Source: Rhodamnia argentea
Lineage: Eukaryota; Streptophyta; Magnoliopsida; Myrtales; Myrtaceae
DNA length: 64,000 nucleotides
Assembly (NCBI RefSeq): GCF_020921035.1
Contig: NC_063150.1
Span: 30,179,826 to 30,243,825 of the forward strand
Direction of reading: 5' to 3'
Part shown: in pieces, positions 45,601 to 57,429 of the stretch
How the letters are laid out: each line of letters opens with the position of its first letter
How positions within the stretch are numbered: position 1 is the first letter of the stretch
Translations under genes and position numbers: made by a program
Notes under the pieces: model-generated
The model's database searches: none
Told to the model about the DNA's origin: nothing
What the model saw: only the letters and a program-made list of their open reading frames with translations

Positions 45601-46237
45601 ACTCAAATGATCTCAAAATTGGAAGCGGTAGAAACAAATTAGCCAGGAGTAATGCAATGTTGAGGTCCGAGTTTATTTAATTCTCAAGATGCGTCTGAAT
45701 TATTAGCAATAAAGGAAAGGTTTTAGAAGTCAATTTTACTGCTCTATCCCCAAGCTATCTATACTTGGAAAAAATAAAATAAAAATGGGAACAACTGAAA
45801 CAGCAGGCGGCGGGCGCATGTAGCATTTGCCTGGCTCTGCTTTTCATGAAAGAAGGTTAATTGTGCCCTCTATTCAATTTATCATATCTGTCGATCCTCC
45901 ATCTATTTTCATAGCATGTGATCTTCCAAGACGCAAAATTGTAATTCTTCTCGTTTCTTTAGTCAAACCACTCGTTTGACTCCATACAGGCCAAAAGTAA
46001 AACAACCCATATAATATAATATATGCAGAAAGTAAGGAACAAAAAGTACTGACAACTAAATAAGATAACAACAGCAACAAGATAGTAGCCCGGGGATATG
46101 AAAGTTCTTAGATAAAAAATATCGATAATGGAAGGAGTCATAAAAGCGGCGGAGGATCTTCTTGCTCGTGACGATGGTCTTCTAGGATCAATGACGGACC
46201 AAAGGGACTAGCAGGGGGGCCAGCATATCCCTACGAT
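45601..46237. other. 3' flank of NLR-D
   Basis: Nearly identical to 14760-15658 minus the SINE, giving that insertion's empty site at ACCACTCGTTTGACTCC (about 45966). No gene. Confidence 0.75.
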
Positions 46238-49200
46238 CTACGAAACTAGAGGCAGAACCTCATCGCGGCTCATCGCCCTACCCTTGATGACATTGTAGGA
46301 TTGGATGCTAAGATCATGTATCTCCCAGTGATCCTCTATCTGCCAGATAAAGGAGACTTCCGGGTTACGTTCCATCACCTCCTCATAGCACTCTTGCACG
46401 ATACCCTCCCTCATTCCGCTACTGCTTTGCGGATAGAACGCAAGAGCAAATTCTTCTGGCATCCCAAAGAATTCGAGATCCTTGAGGCTCGCGAGGCTGC
46501 GGATAACAACCAGTAATGATTGCCAGTCCAAGTGCCGGCATCCGACAATGGAGAGACTCTCAAGGCAAGGCATTGCCTGACCATTCATCAACACAAAGCT
46601 CAGATTTTCCAGATCTTCAAAGTGCAACTTCTTCAGCTTTGGGAACCCTCCATCTCCAAAAGCCAATGTTTCCCCATCGAAGGCACTAACCAGTCCAAGC
46701 TCCACGAGATTGGGCAAATTCTGGAGAGCAATTAGGGGGCTCGATTTCAATCTGGACTGTGACAAACTCATTTTCACCAGATTGTTCAGCAGAGGTACCC
46801 AATGAGGCAGCTCCTTTAGACATCCTTGGATATTTAGAGTCCGAAGGATCAGGGGAGGAGAAGATAGAAAATCCAAATCAATAACTTCAGACTCACTTGC
46901 TGCGGTTACACTTAGTGTTCGCAGGTTGGTCATCTTCTCGAGGGAGAGGCATAGTTCCTTTGCATCATTTGTCTCAAGGCCCATCACACCCAGCCTCGTT
47001 AGTTGACTTAATTCACCCAGCTCTTGCATTGTATTCTTGCTCCGACCCCGTCCAGCTTTTACACAGGTCAATTTCTGCAGTGATGCCAGCGCTCCAATGC
47101 CCTGGGGAGCAGAAAATCCCGTAACAAAACCTAGGTCATTCACTCCCGTATAACTGTACACCACCAGATGCTGTAATTTCGTGAGCTTGGTTATCTCCAC
47201 AGGCAGCTCAGAGACCAACGTCTGTTTAAGATCCAGAGTCTCCAGATTTTGGAGTTTCCCAATTGACCTAGGAATGATGCTCACGTTGGTCCCTCTCAAA
47301 CTTAGATACTTCAAGTGGAACAGGTCTAGTATTTGTCTGGGGAAGTTGTGAAGGGACGAGCCTCCCAGATCTAACACCCTCAACAGCTTAGAGCCACTTG
47401 GGACGAATTGCCCATCTGAGCTTGACGATTCTCCTACCTCAAAAATGAGCAGAGAACGTAGGCGGGGGAGGATTAGCTGGTTCAGTGCATTGTTGTTGGT
47501 GGATTCGACTGACAGACGCCGCACTCTTTCGTTCAATTCTTTTCTCTGCTCAGATGCGAACGAAACAAAGTTTTCATCCCTTAACTTAGAAAGGATGCTT
47601 TCACGCATTAGGTCATGTACCCTACAACGTCTTAGCCTTCCGCCTGAAACTCTTTCTGCAATTTGCACCAAACTTCGGTTTATAAGCTCCTTCAGGTATC
47701 TTTCAGCAACCTCCTCCTGTGTCATCCCTTCTCTTTTCTCAACAAATCCTTCTGCGATCCACAGACGGATGAGTCTACTACACTCAATCTCATGATCCTC
47801 AGGAAATACTCCCAAGTACAAAAAGCAACTTTTCAAGTTATAATGCAAGTCATTGTAGCTCAAGCTGAGAATTTTCCTGAAAATTTGCATCCTGTCATCG
47901 CTTTCCAGTTCTGCAGCAAGGCTACGATTAATCATCGCCCATTCTTGGCCATCTTTTGCAAAGAGAAGGCCACCAATTGCCACTATGGCCAGTGGCAAAC
48001 CCTCACATTTTCTCAAAATCTGTAGAGAAAGGTGTTCTAGGTGAGGAGGACAGGGCTTCCCACGGAAGGCTTTCTTGCAGAATAAGGACCATGATTCTTC
48101 TGGAGATAAGGGCATACGGGTATAAACTTTTGACGGGTTGGATGAGACAGTAGCAACGTCAGCCATACGAGCAGTGATTATTATTCGGCTACAGAAGCTG
48201 CTATTAGGCATTGCACTTTTTATACCATCTAGTGCTTCCAAGTTCCATACATCATCTAGAACAATGACGTACCTCTTTTGCTGCAGAAAGTCTTTCACTT
48301 TCTGCTTGAGGCTCGCGATACTCATGGATTCTAATCCTTGAGGAACCGGCTGCTGAATTTCTCCTTGTAGTCGAGCAATTATGTCCCTCAAGATACTCTC
48401 AATATTATAAGTCTGGGAGACACTGATCCATGCATGGCTTTGGAAGTAGGCTTTCACTTGGCAATCGTCGTAGACTCTTTTTGCCAGAGTGGTCTTCCCA
48501 GAACCCCCCATCCCTAAGATCGATATAACTTCAAGTCCGGGTTCTCCATCAACAAGCCAATTAATAAGATCTTCTCTCGGCTTGTCAATCCCCACCAGTT
48601 CACCTTCCTGGACAAGAAAAGTGTCCTCCCTGAGATCGTGCCAGGAGGTGCCTCTGCTGGATGCCCTCGCACTTTGCTCCCCGTCATATGGCTTCAAATT
48701 ATATCGCTGATGCCTTTCGCCGATGCTGTGGACTCTTGACTTGATATCATCTATCTTGGAGGAGATATGATGGCGTGCTTTCAAGTTATGTATGGATGAC
48801 TTGATCTTGTGAAAGCACTTCATGAACCCATGTCCATGATCTGTTGCCAAGTTGAGCGTGAATTCATCCAGAATATCCTCCACATCGTATGTGTAACACC
48901 CCAATTCCTAGCAAAAAAAGGGAATGACACAGCCGTCCTCCCTTCCGAAGGACGCAGCCTTAAACCACCCAAAATCGAACTTCCAAAAATCACCATTGAT
49001 AATGCTCTGGCTCTAATGGCAACCTGAAAGATTGGGAAAGAAAGGGATGAGCAACCACAGCTCAGTGAGTAGTGCGTACCTCTTCTAAGCAGATCGAGCA
49101 CCCACTATGCATATTTACAAAATCATAACCGAACTCAATAATCCCAAACTCGCTTGATAATATGAGCACAACTACAAATATAAATTATTTACTTTCATCG

Positions 49201-51163
49201 GTCATAATACACACTAAAGTACGCGGTCACGTGAATAACAAAGTCTTTAAATACATGTTACTTTTAGCTATCACAGTTCATATATATACAAAACCAAAAG
49301 TGAGTTATATCTTTCTACAATAACTTTATAAATATCAAAAATCTTCATTTAAATCAACAAAACTTCAAATCAAATATCAATGGTCTATTCCATTGATTAA
49401 TCTCATACATAATCAATGACGATGGTCCATTCCATCGACTAATCTCAAATCACATGTCAATAGTCCATTCTATTGACCAAACTCATGCTCAAATATCTAA
49501 CTATGGTCACGTATAACGCCTCGTGACAAGGCGACCAAGATTCCCCCCTTGACAAGGTCTCCACCTATAATGCCGGTGGCTCGGCCCACAAGGATATCCT
49601 AACATTAGTATGCGCATACCCACAAGTCCCTCAATGGGCTCATAGCGATATTGAGCATCAACACAACTCATAGTACTATTTTTACAATTCACAAAACAAT
49701 TCAAAATCAATATCACAAGTTGGTTTCTCAACTAAAACCGATAGCCTTTTCGCAAAAACTCACCGCTAGAAATACTTTTGTAAAGCACTTCCCAAATCAT
49801 TTTCGAAACTCATTCCACAAGCTAGTTTGCAACTTAATGCACATGTATATAAACAAGTATATAATGAAAATGACTTTCACCATACCTTTCATAACACATT
49901 TATAAACTTTTCGTAATGGCTGTCATACGGACTTTTTAAACCATTTCAAATAGCAAATGGGGTAGCAAATGCCCGATCCGAAGTTATGCATTAAATATGC
50001 TATAAACATCACTTTTCCCTTTTAGCGAAATCACACTTTTCACATAATACATCTCATACTTTTTATTTTTCAAAATATGCATTTACTAATTCAAAGAAGA
50101 GATAACACCACTCACCTGGAAAAGCCAAAAACTAGCTTAGGATTGTTACTCGAGCCGACACACACGTGTTCCTATCGGATATAATGAAAACCATTATCAA
50201 AAATAACAAGCTACTCTACAGCATGAATTGATTGAAAAATGTCTATTTGTCACTAAGACGACACCTACGCACCAACAAAACGCTCGCTCATGAGGAACAC
50301 GCATGTTGTCCGCTACACGCAGCTTGCGCGTTAAACTTAAACGAACCATAACTCCCTCCTCCGAGCTTCGATTTAAACGAACTTATAGTCCAAAGAAAGC
50401 TCTTTTAATGTACAACAAAACCCCCAACACAGCTCATCCATAATCTATCCAAAAATCGGCAAGAACGGGCGCAACATGTTCTGGTCGCGCACTGTTCACT
50501 GCACGTGTCAAACTTCCAATTTTTGTTTCGGACAAACCACAAGTCCAAATCGAGTTCTGTAAAGTCCCACAGCACCACAACACCCTAAACTATCGTTACC
50601 CTAAAGAATCTCAACTTAACGACTCCAAAATCTGACTTCGCGGCTCAATTTTCCCATAAATCCGAATTTGAGCCCTAAAAACGAAAACCATTCCGATTAT
50701 ATGAACGAGGAGCACAAGCACTTACAGAGCCTTGTGAATCGAAGTTGAATCGTCTTGAAGGGCATCCGATTCTCGTACGCCATCTCTTTCTTCTTCTTCT
50801 TCTTTTTCTTCTTCTTCTCTCCCGAGTGTTTTCTCTCTCCCCGTTGCTGCCCCTCTTTTCTTTTATAATATGAGCCCCTTTTCTTCTTTGACTTTTCAAC
50901 CCTTTCCTTTTCTCTTTTTTTTTTTTTTGACTTCGTCAAAACCATATTTTACAGTATGCAACCTCTCTGACTTGTTTCACCCATATCTTCAACTCAGGAT
51001 CATCTTCTTGCAACGACTCGGCACGTTCTAAGAAGGCCTTCATGTGCTCAAATTCATCTCTGATGAGTACGATTTCTCCACGTACCCCTTTCAATAGTTT
51101 AACCTCTTTCTCGACGAGCATAGAAAGCTTCCCAAGCAGAAAGGAAACTGCGGATTCTGCCAT
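46238..51163 (-). pseudogene. NLR-D: RPM1-like CC-NB-LRR gene disrupted by a solo LTR
   Basis: The N-terminal 70 codons (51163 to about 50954) begin MAESAVSFLLGKL and run to KQVREVAY. The frame resumes at 48891 with YDVEDILDEF and stays open to the stop at 46238, covering the whole NB-ARC (GMGGSGKTT, YVIVLDDVW, GLPLA, CFLYLGVFPED, VHD) and LRRs. The only disabling change seen is the 2062-bp LTR inserted in the EDVID-like motif. RNBS-B reads SRIIITAR, not TTR. Upstream of the second part the frame meets a TAG within the LTR, and the first in-frame ATG is at MKCFHKIKSS. A product initiated there would lack most of the coiled coil. The insertion is probably young, because the remainder has not decayed. 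Confidence 0.93.
48892..50953 (-). mobile_element. Solo LTR inside NLR-D coiled-coil exon
   Basis: A 2062-bp insertion with TGTAACACCCC at the left and ATATTTTACA at the right, flanked by GTATG (48887-48891 and 50954-50958). NLR-B has the unoccupied ATCGTATGCAACC at the same place. On the minus strand a TATA-like ATTATAAAAGAAAAG occurs near 50855-50870, so the LTR lies in the same orientation as NLR-D. There is no internal coding region. The pyrimidine-rich block at 50785-50935 gives spurious Lys/Arg-rich frames on the minus strand. Confidence 0.93.
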
Positions 51164-52275
51164 TGCTCTTGCTCACTGATCGCACGAGAGCAAAACTCAG
51201 GCCAGAAGGAAATAGCTGCAGTGTCGGTGTCGGACACGCTCCTACACGCGTTCGATGCGAGGTCAACGGCAGCGACAGGCCGGGCACACGCGTGTCGGTG
51301 AGGAAGGAGAGCAGGGATGGCACAGATCTGGAGGGTAGAGATCGGAGGAGAAGGGGAGGACTGAGGAGTTGTCTGCCTCTTAGGCCATGAAAGCGACGAG
51401 GGAGAGAGCCGGCGATCCGCGGCGAGCGCTGGAGGAGAGACGAAGCAGCCAAACCAGGGGGGTCGTCATTCCCTTCGCGAGACAGAGAGGAGAGAGAGGT
51501 GAAGCAGAGATTTTTTTTAAAAAGTAAAGAGAAGAAGGGGGTGGTGGTATAAGACGTAAGATCAGAGAGGAGGAGAGAGCATTTTCTGACTTGTGTCTAA
51601 TCTACTGTGCAGTGTACGGAGCTAGCCAGTGTAAAGCTCTGTTTTTTCCATTTAATGGGAAAGAAAAGAAGGCAGATTTTCGGAAATCCGCTGGGCTCAC
51701 TCGGCTGAGCGCAGGATATTTTTTAAAAAAAGTAAACGAAGGGAGCGCGGGGGAGCGTGTTTTGTCTGTGGGGTCTATCAATCGTCTAGAAAACTCTTCG
51801 ACCAAAAAAAGAAACAATTGTCTAGACTCTAGTTCAAATTACGGGACCATTAATGGTAGACTTTTTTTTTTCATTTTTTAAAAAATTATAAAAATGGTAA
51901 TTATATATTTAATATATAACATATTCTCAACATATCAGAAATTTTTATTTTTTAAAAATTACGTGTATCGCGTCCGTATTGTAATCACTGGTACTGTTTA
52001 AGACTAAAAGAAAGAATCCTTTGTGCGAGCATCAAAATGGGCTCCAGCTCATCTACTCGGCGAATCCTTCATGTGACTTCTCCACTCTGATAGTACAACT
52101 ATAATTGCGCTAGCCGAGCCAAGTCAACTGCCAAGTAACTCCAGCTGCAATTTCGCATGGCCCCACTGGCAATTATTGCACTGCTGCATCGGCAGACTCG
52201 TCTACTCACTATCCAGTCAACAATGGATGCTGGAATTGTGGAACGGGGCGAGCTAAAAGTGAGAGTGAGCGACCC
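51164..52275. promoter_or_regulatory. 5' flank of NLR-D
   Basis: 51164-51510 matches the NLR-B leader; 51548-52250 matches window positions 1-680. Relative to block 1 it lacks the hAT MITE and the 452-bp LTR, the deletion joining directly to CCCAAAACGCAGCGTGG. The frames on both strands at 51591-51881 are not conserved. No core promoter can be fixed. Confidence 0.55.
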
Positions 52276-52668
52276 AAAACGCAGCGTGGTTAATACTGTT
52301 GCTTCCTGAAGGAAGCGTCTTGGGAACCGATTTATGTGCTAGATATGCTTTGTTGCGGAGGATTTGGGCAGAGCAGGCCTTGAGTGAGTGCTTCCAACAT
52401 TTTTGCCTATCATTTTCTTTATCCATTTGATTTCATTTGGTGTTAAAACATTCTAGCGCGCAAACGGTGTTGAAAGGTCTTTTCAGCTTAAAACCTTTGA
52501 GTCTCTTTGCTAGACGAAAAGAATGAGTAGTCATCTTAGTCCAGGGAATGATGCTCCTTTATCTTTTTGTGCCTCTTATTGGTAATCCTATTGCTCTGTT
52601 TTTCTTGAGCAGGACGTCTTGGGATCTTGAGTGGAGGGTAGACTCTGGAATCCCCTAATCTGACCTAA
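52276..52668 (+). pseudogene. PEPC-kinase-like 3' end, copy 4
   Basis: Exon-1 end (…LLRRIWAEQAL, to 52383) with an intact GTGAGT donor; intron; exon 2 from 52613 reads RLGILSGG then TAG (52639-52641), before TLESPNLT stop at 52666-52668. Closest to copy 1, but its premature stop is at a different codon, so the two were disabled independently. Confidence 0.75.
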
Positions 52669-52768
52669 GAAAAGATTCATGCATCTGTCGGTTGCGCAAA
52701 GAAACTGTTAATGTCAAAATTTGCATCTAAAGGTTGCCTATTCATTATGCCATCGATGTGAATAATTT

Positions 52769-52771
<3 letters not shown>

Positions 52772-52826
<55 letters not shown>
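52772..52826. repeat. (GA)n microsatellite, longest copy
   Basis: About 27 GA units at the position equivalent to 2128-2157 and 19566-19605. Confidence 0.95.
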
Positions 52827-52832
<6 letters not shown>

Positions 52833-52883
52833 TGACTCCAAACACCCACCAAGCTTTATCTTTGGTACGACTCTGCAGCTATT

Positions 52884-54895
52884 AATGTAAATTCACCAGC
52901 ATTATCTAACTGGATCTTCTGGATCGAGTAATTAGAAAATTGTGTATGTAATTTAATTAGCTGAATGAATAATTTTGCGAAGGCCATATTACGTGTTGAC
53001 AACAAGTCAACGTATGTCCATCGCGTTGAAGCATCAATCAAGACTATGAAGTACCCGAAAAGTCCACATGTAGGGTGGATAGGCCCACATATATCTCCTT
53101 GAATTTTATGCAAAAATATAGGAGATTCCACTCTTACTTTTGTATGAGACGGCCGCATAATTAATTTACCATCAGTGCACGAATCACATACATTATCAGT
53201 AGGTGAATGGAGCCCATGATTTGTTAATGCATGTCCAACTGAATGTGTCAATATTCGACGCATCATATTCGACCCTGGGCGACTCAAACAATCATGCTAT
53301 AATTGAAAACCTTGTGGATTTGTGAACTTCGGGTTCATCGCAACATGTTTATTACTCACATTTATGTAAGTATAATATAACCCGGAGGAGAATGATGGTA
53401 ACTTTCCATAATTTATTTTATATATCCACCTATCCGAGTTAGATATAAGTATTCTTTACTACCTTCGGTCTCGGTTTCAACGTGAAACCCATTGGAATGA
53501 ATATCTTTAAAGCCGAGTAGGTTTCTTTTTTATCGTGGGCAAAATAAAGCATCGTTAATGAAAATTTCTGTGCCCATTGGTAATATTACACGAGATCTTC
53601 CAGAGTCCGTAATTATGTTACTATTGCCTGAAATAGTGGTAATATTCCCTTCGCATTTTTTTAATGTCTCAAAGAACTTCCTCTGTTGGAGGATAGTATG
53701 TGTAGTACCACTGTCCACAAGACAAAGAATACCATTGTTCTCCTCGAGATAATTGCTCATCATCATTGATAACTAACATAAAAGAATAAGTAATGAAATA
53801 ATATTAGACATGAATATTATTCAAAAACTAAGAGAATACATATGAATAAACATAAACTTATATATTGCTTAATCTAAATCCAAAAAATGATCAATATCAA
53901 AAGATGTATTGTAAAGATATGATTCTTTATTCTCCATAAAGGGCTTGGTTGTAACATTAGCTTCCCTTTTTCTCTCATCTTGTTCCCTTTGATAGTGGTC
54001 AACCAAGTGTTTTGGGGTGCGACAAGTGCGAGACCAATGGCCCGTAGAACCACATCTATGAAAAACATTGGCACCGACCTGGTTAGGTGCTTCTAGACCT
54101 TCTTTTCTTTGTGAACCACGTTTAGGTCCTTGTGAATCTCTATCTCGGCTCTTATAAGGCCGATTTTTCAAGTTACGCCTTTTGCCCTTCCAATGCCGGT
54201 GACTCTTGTTTTTATGACGTGCGACGTGTGCTTCGTGCACAAGTGCAGATCCGATAAGATGGGAATTATGATTTTGTATCAACAATTGGTTGTGCTTTTC
54301 GGCTACAAGTAGTGCAGAAATTAATTATGCATGCTTGGAGTAATTTTTTGCCCTATACTGCTGCTGGAGTACAAGGTTATTGGTATGAAAAGTAGATAAT
54401 GTTTTTTCCAACATTTCAGTCTCTGTGATTTGCTGTCCACGTAGTCTTAATTGTGATACAATTCGGTGAATAGCATAATTATATTATGCTACCGACTTAA
54501 AATCCTAAAAGCATAAATTGATCCATTGAAACCTGGCATGAGGAAGGACCACTTCTTGTTGATGATCAAAGCGATCCTTCGGGGATTGCCATAGAATTGC
54601 GGGGTCCTCCTCGGTCAAATACTCGGCCTTTAAATCTTCATGTAAATGGTGGCGAATGAAGATAAGAGCCTTAGCCTTCTGGGCTGGGGTATAATTAGAT
54701 TCTGGGAGAATAGATCGATTGAGATCTAATGATGTTAAGTGTATCTTGACATCAAAAGCCCATGTTAGATAATTACTTCCGGTAATATCTAACGTTGCAA
54801 ACTCTCTCTTGGTATGTTTGACATACTTAAAAAGAAAATGTAGAAATATTAGATAATGAAGAGGTAAATACGTGTTACCTTGAGTGATATCCAAG
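52884..54895 (-). pseudogene. Copia gag-protease-integrase, truncated after integrase
   Basis: On the minus strand: gag UBN2-type region (54894-54505: ITGSNYLTWAFDVKIHL, ILWQSPKDRFDHQQEVVL); a CCHC-like knuckle whose first Cys is Phe (FHRCGSTGHWSRTC, about 54070-54030); protease DSGTTHTI (53766-53530); and GAG-pre-integrase plus the start of the integrase core (53287-52884: CDSCTDGK, GDICGPI, QLDNAGEF). The frames are separated by stops and shifts. Reverse transcriptase, RNase H and the 3' LTR are absent; coding sequence ends abruptly at 52884, where spacer-module sequence begins. Nonfunctional. Confidence 0.9.
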
Positions 54896-54921
54896 ATTCT
54901 AATCGGCTGGTGCCGATGACG

Positions 54922-55236
54922 TGTTGTAAAAGTAAACGGTGATATTTGGAATCAACTCGTAAATACAAAGTGAACTTGAAAATATAATATGAGAGAAAAA
55001 GGTATGAGAGAAGCGGAAGCAAATGTTAACTCACTTTTTATTTCCTCAATAAGTTTACAAAAGCCTCTATTTATAGGCTAGATGGTACATTACATTGAGA
55101 GAGGAAAAACCGCTTATGAAATGTGAAAGGTGAAACATCAATCCGTATCAATATACATCAATATATTTGTAACATACATTGGAAGAGAAAATGGTGAAAA
55201 GTGAAACATCCACATGTGATTAATATATTTATAACA
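54922..55236 (-). mobile_element. 5' LTR of truncated Copia element
   Basis: 315 bp. On the minus strand it starts TGTTATAAATATATTAATC and ends TTTTACAACA, with a TATAAATAGAGGC box near 55066-55078. It lies directly upstream of the gag region at 54895. The flanking target duplication cannot be checked because the other end is lost. Confidence 0.8.
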
Positions 55237-56999
55237 ATAATTAAGTTTATTCGGCCAATTTTAGCTGGAAATTAATGACATGAACGCTGACTGTTCATTG
55301 GCTATCTTACGCGGCATGATCGCCGCTGAAGTGAAAAGTTTTATATTTTTTTTATTTTCTTTTGTACTAGCAGGAGGCTGCTTGTCGCCGCCCGTCGAGG
55401 CTCAATGACCTCCACGAGCCATTAGGCAAGGGGAGTGAGCCAAGGGTAGTGAGAGTCGCGAGCCCTTGTTTTTAAATTAATGATCATTTGAGAGAAACTT
55501 AGACTTACGGTCTTTCAACAGAGCCTCTTGCATCCGATGTGTGACTCTGAGATGTCATACTTTCTTTTCAAATTAATTTAGGAATTCTCAAAGAATGAAA
55601 AAGAGGACAGAAATGATTTGTTGCTCTAAGAAAATAGCAGAGTGGGCAGGTATATAGTCAAATGTACCAAATCTTAGCATCTCTTGTTCAGAGTAATGAA
55701 AAAGAAGTACGAGGAAAAGAAGAAGAAGAAAAGATTTTGGAAACTGACTAGCTGGTCATGACGGAGAGAGAGGCCTGTTTTTCTTTTCTTTAGAACCCAA
55801 CTAATTATATGGTTCCAGTCTCTATTAATGGCACGTCCAATTCTTTCTTTTTAATGAAGCAACTATGCTTAATTCCATCACCAAAGTGGTTGCGCTACTG
55901 GTTAAAAAGTCAACCGCCTTTCACAAAATTATGACGATTCGCGTCGTAAGCCAACCTACTTGAGCTCGTGATCTTCATCTTGATGCAAGTGACTATTAAA
56001 TAAGGGGGTTGATTAATGCTTTGTGGGTGTTGTGGTTGAGTGCTTTTGACCGATATTACTAGGGTAATCGAAAAGGGGATGGGAAGGGTGACATCAACTT
56101 GCTTTCTTATTCTTTTAAAGAAGACTTCTTTTAAGGCAAGGTTATAATTTGAAAACGAACTCAAGTAACATCGAAATCTTAGGTAATTGTTCACCCAATT
56201 CTGACACATTGAGCACTCTTTTTTGGAGTTTGGACATCCTTAATCGGGGGAAGAAGCTAGGCAAACGTTCAGAAGAGACATGATAAAAGGAATTGAATGA
56301 CAAATGGTGTTACAAAAAAATCCGTTCGTTTCACCGAGCTCAGATCCATGTTTGGGTATCTAGAGGACGAGCCCAAGTGCCCCGAGGCAAGGTTCGAGTC
56401 CATTGAGAACTCGGTGCTTGTGCCCCAGTCGGTGGGCATGCCCAAGTGCCCGTTGAGGACCCCAGCAATTGAACCTTCGACCCTATTAAATATGTCTCAA
56501 ATTTTGAATTTGTTTACGAATGTAGGTTGATTTGTTAAATATGCAAGATTTGACCGATCAAGAAGTGAGTTCTTTGAATCTCGTGCAATGGAGGACGTGT
56601 TCAACAGAAAGTGAATATTGGACACTACGTGACAAAATAAGGGGCACATGTGTTATAAATATGTATATTCATTATTTAGGGATAAAGAAGTCTTTTGTCA
56701 GGAAAGAAAAAAGAACAAGGGTTTCTTGGCCTTTACTTCTATCCTGCAGTAGCCGCTAGAGATATAAGGTCAAAAAGGAGACTTTGTGGGCCCTTGTTCT
56801 AGCCTTGTTCTGAATAGCCAAGGTAGAGAGCACGACGAGCCGTACAAAACAGAAAAGACGAGACAGAGAGGACAAGAGCCGCACCGCAGGTTCGTGCCGC
56901 GAGATAAGAGGACGACGCTCTTCTTTGGGTTCTCCCTTTAATTGCGAGGAGTTCTGAACGCGATTCAATTTTATGCTTTGTGAATTTATTATATCCAAT
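55237..56999. other. Mixed transposon debris, no gene seen
   Basis: 55250-55460 resembles one arm and the GC-rich core of the foldback MITE family (CTATCTTACGCGGC, then GTCGCCGCCCGTCGAGGC). 55890-55990 has a tRNA-like GGTTGCGCTACTGGTTAAAA stretch, possibly a SINE. 56330-56480 is a GC-rich block with a duplicated GCCCAAGTGCCC phrase. None of the open frames (up to 99 codons) shows a recognisable domain. Confidence 0.4.
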
Positions 57000-57240
57000 T
57001 AAATTATTTTATTTGTAAACACTTTTGATTTGTATATAATTTAGGTGCGAGAAACACGAGCGTATTGAGTGATTGTAATTCCGATTTTCCGATTATAGTG
57101 GATTATTCTTGCTAGCTCTCCCATGGATGTAAATACCGATATTCGGACCGAATCACGTAATCTCTAATGTCCTTTTTTGTTCATCGTTATTTCTCCGAGC
57201 TTTTCGCATTGATTTAGTTGTAAGATCTGGGTTAGTTGTA
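57000..57240 (+). mobile_element. Copia-like LTR R/U5 fragment
   Basis: TGTAATTCCGATTTTCCGAT, then TAGTGGATTATTCTTGCTAG, then CTCTCCCATGGATG resemble the R-U5 end of plant Copia LTRs. No primer-binding site or internal region follows. Assigned from memory of the motif style only. Confidence 0.4.
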
Positions 57241-57429
57241 CTCGAGATTTTTTCTTGTATACTATAGGTTTCCCCTAACAATTGTCCAAAAAATAATATC
57301 ATGTTACTTGCTCAGATTATTCATAACAAGAAAGTATGACATATCACTTAGCACATTTACCTTCAAATGCCCTCCTGATGATTCATTTACAGTCGATGTA
57401 GCTTTTAGAGGGAATGACTTGATGCTCAT

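Noticed and set aside
46301-48710. Plus-strand frames of 65-120 codons opposite the CNL genes
   Set aside because: Antisense shadows of the CNL coding sequence, repeated at every paralogue.
50675-50945. Lys/Arg-rich minus-strand frames
   Set aside because: Products of a CTT/TTC pyrimidine tract inside the LTR in NLR-D.
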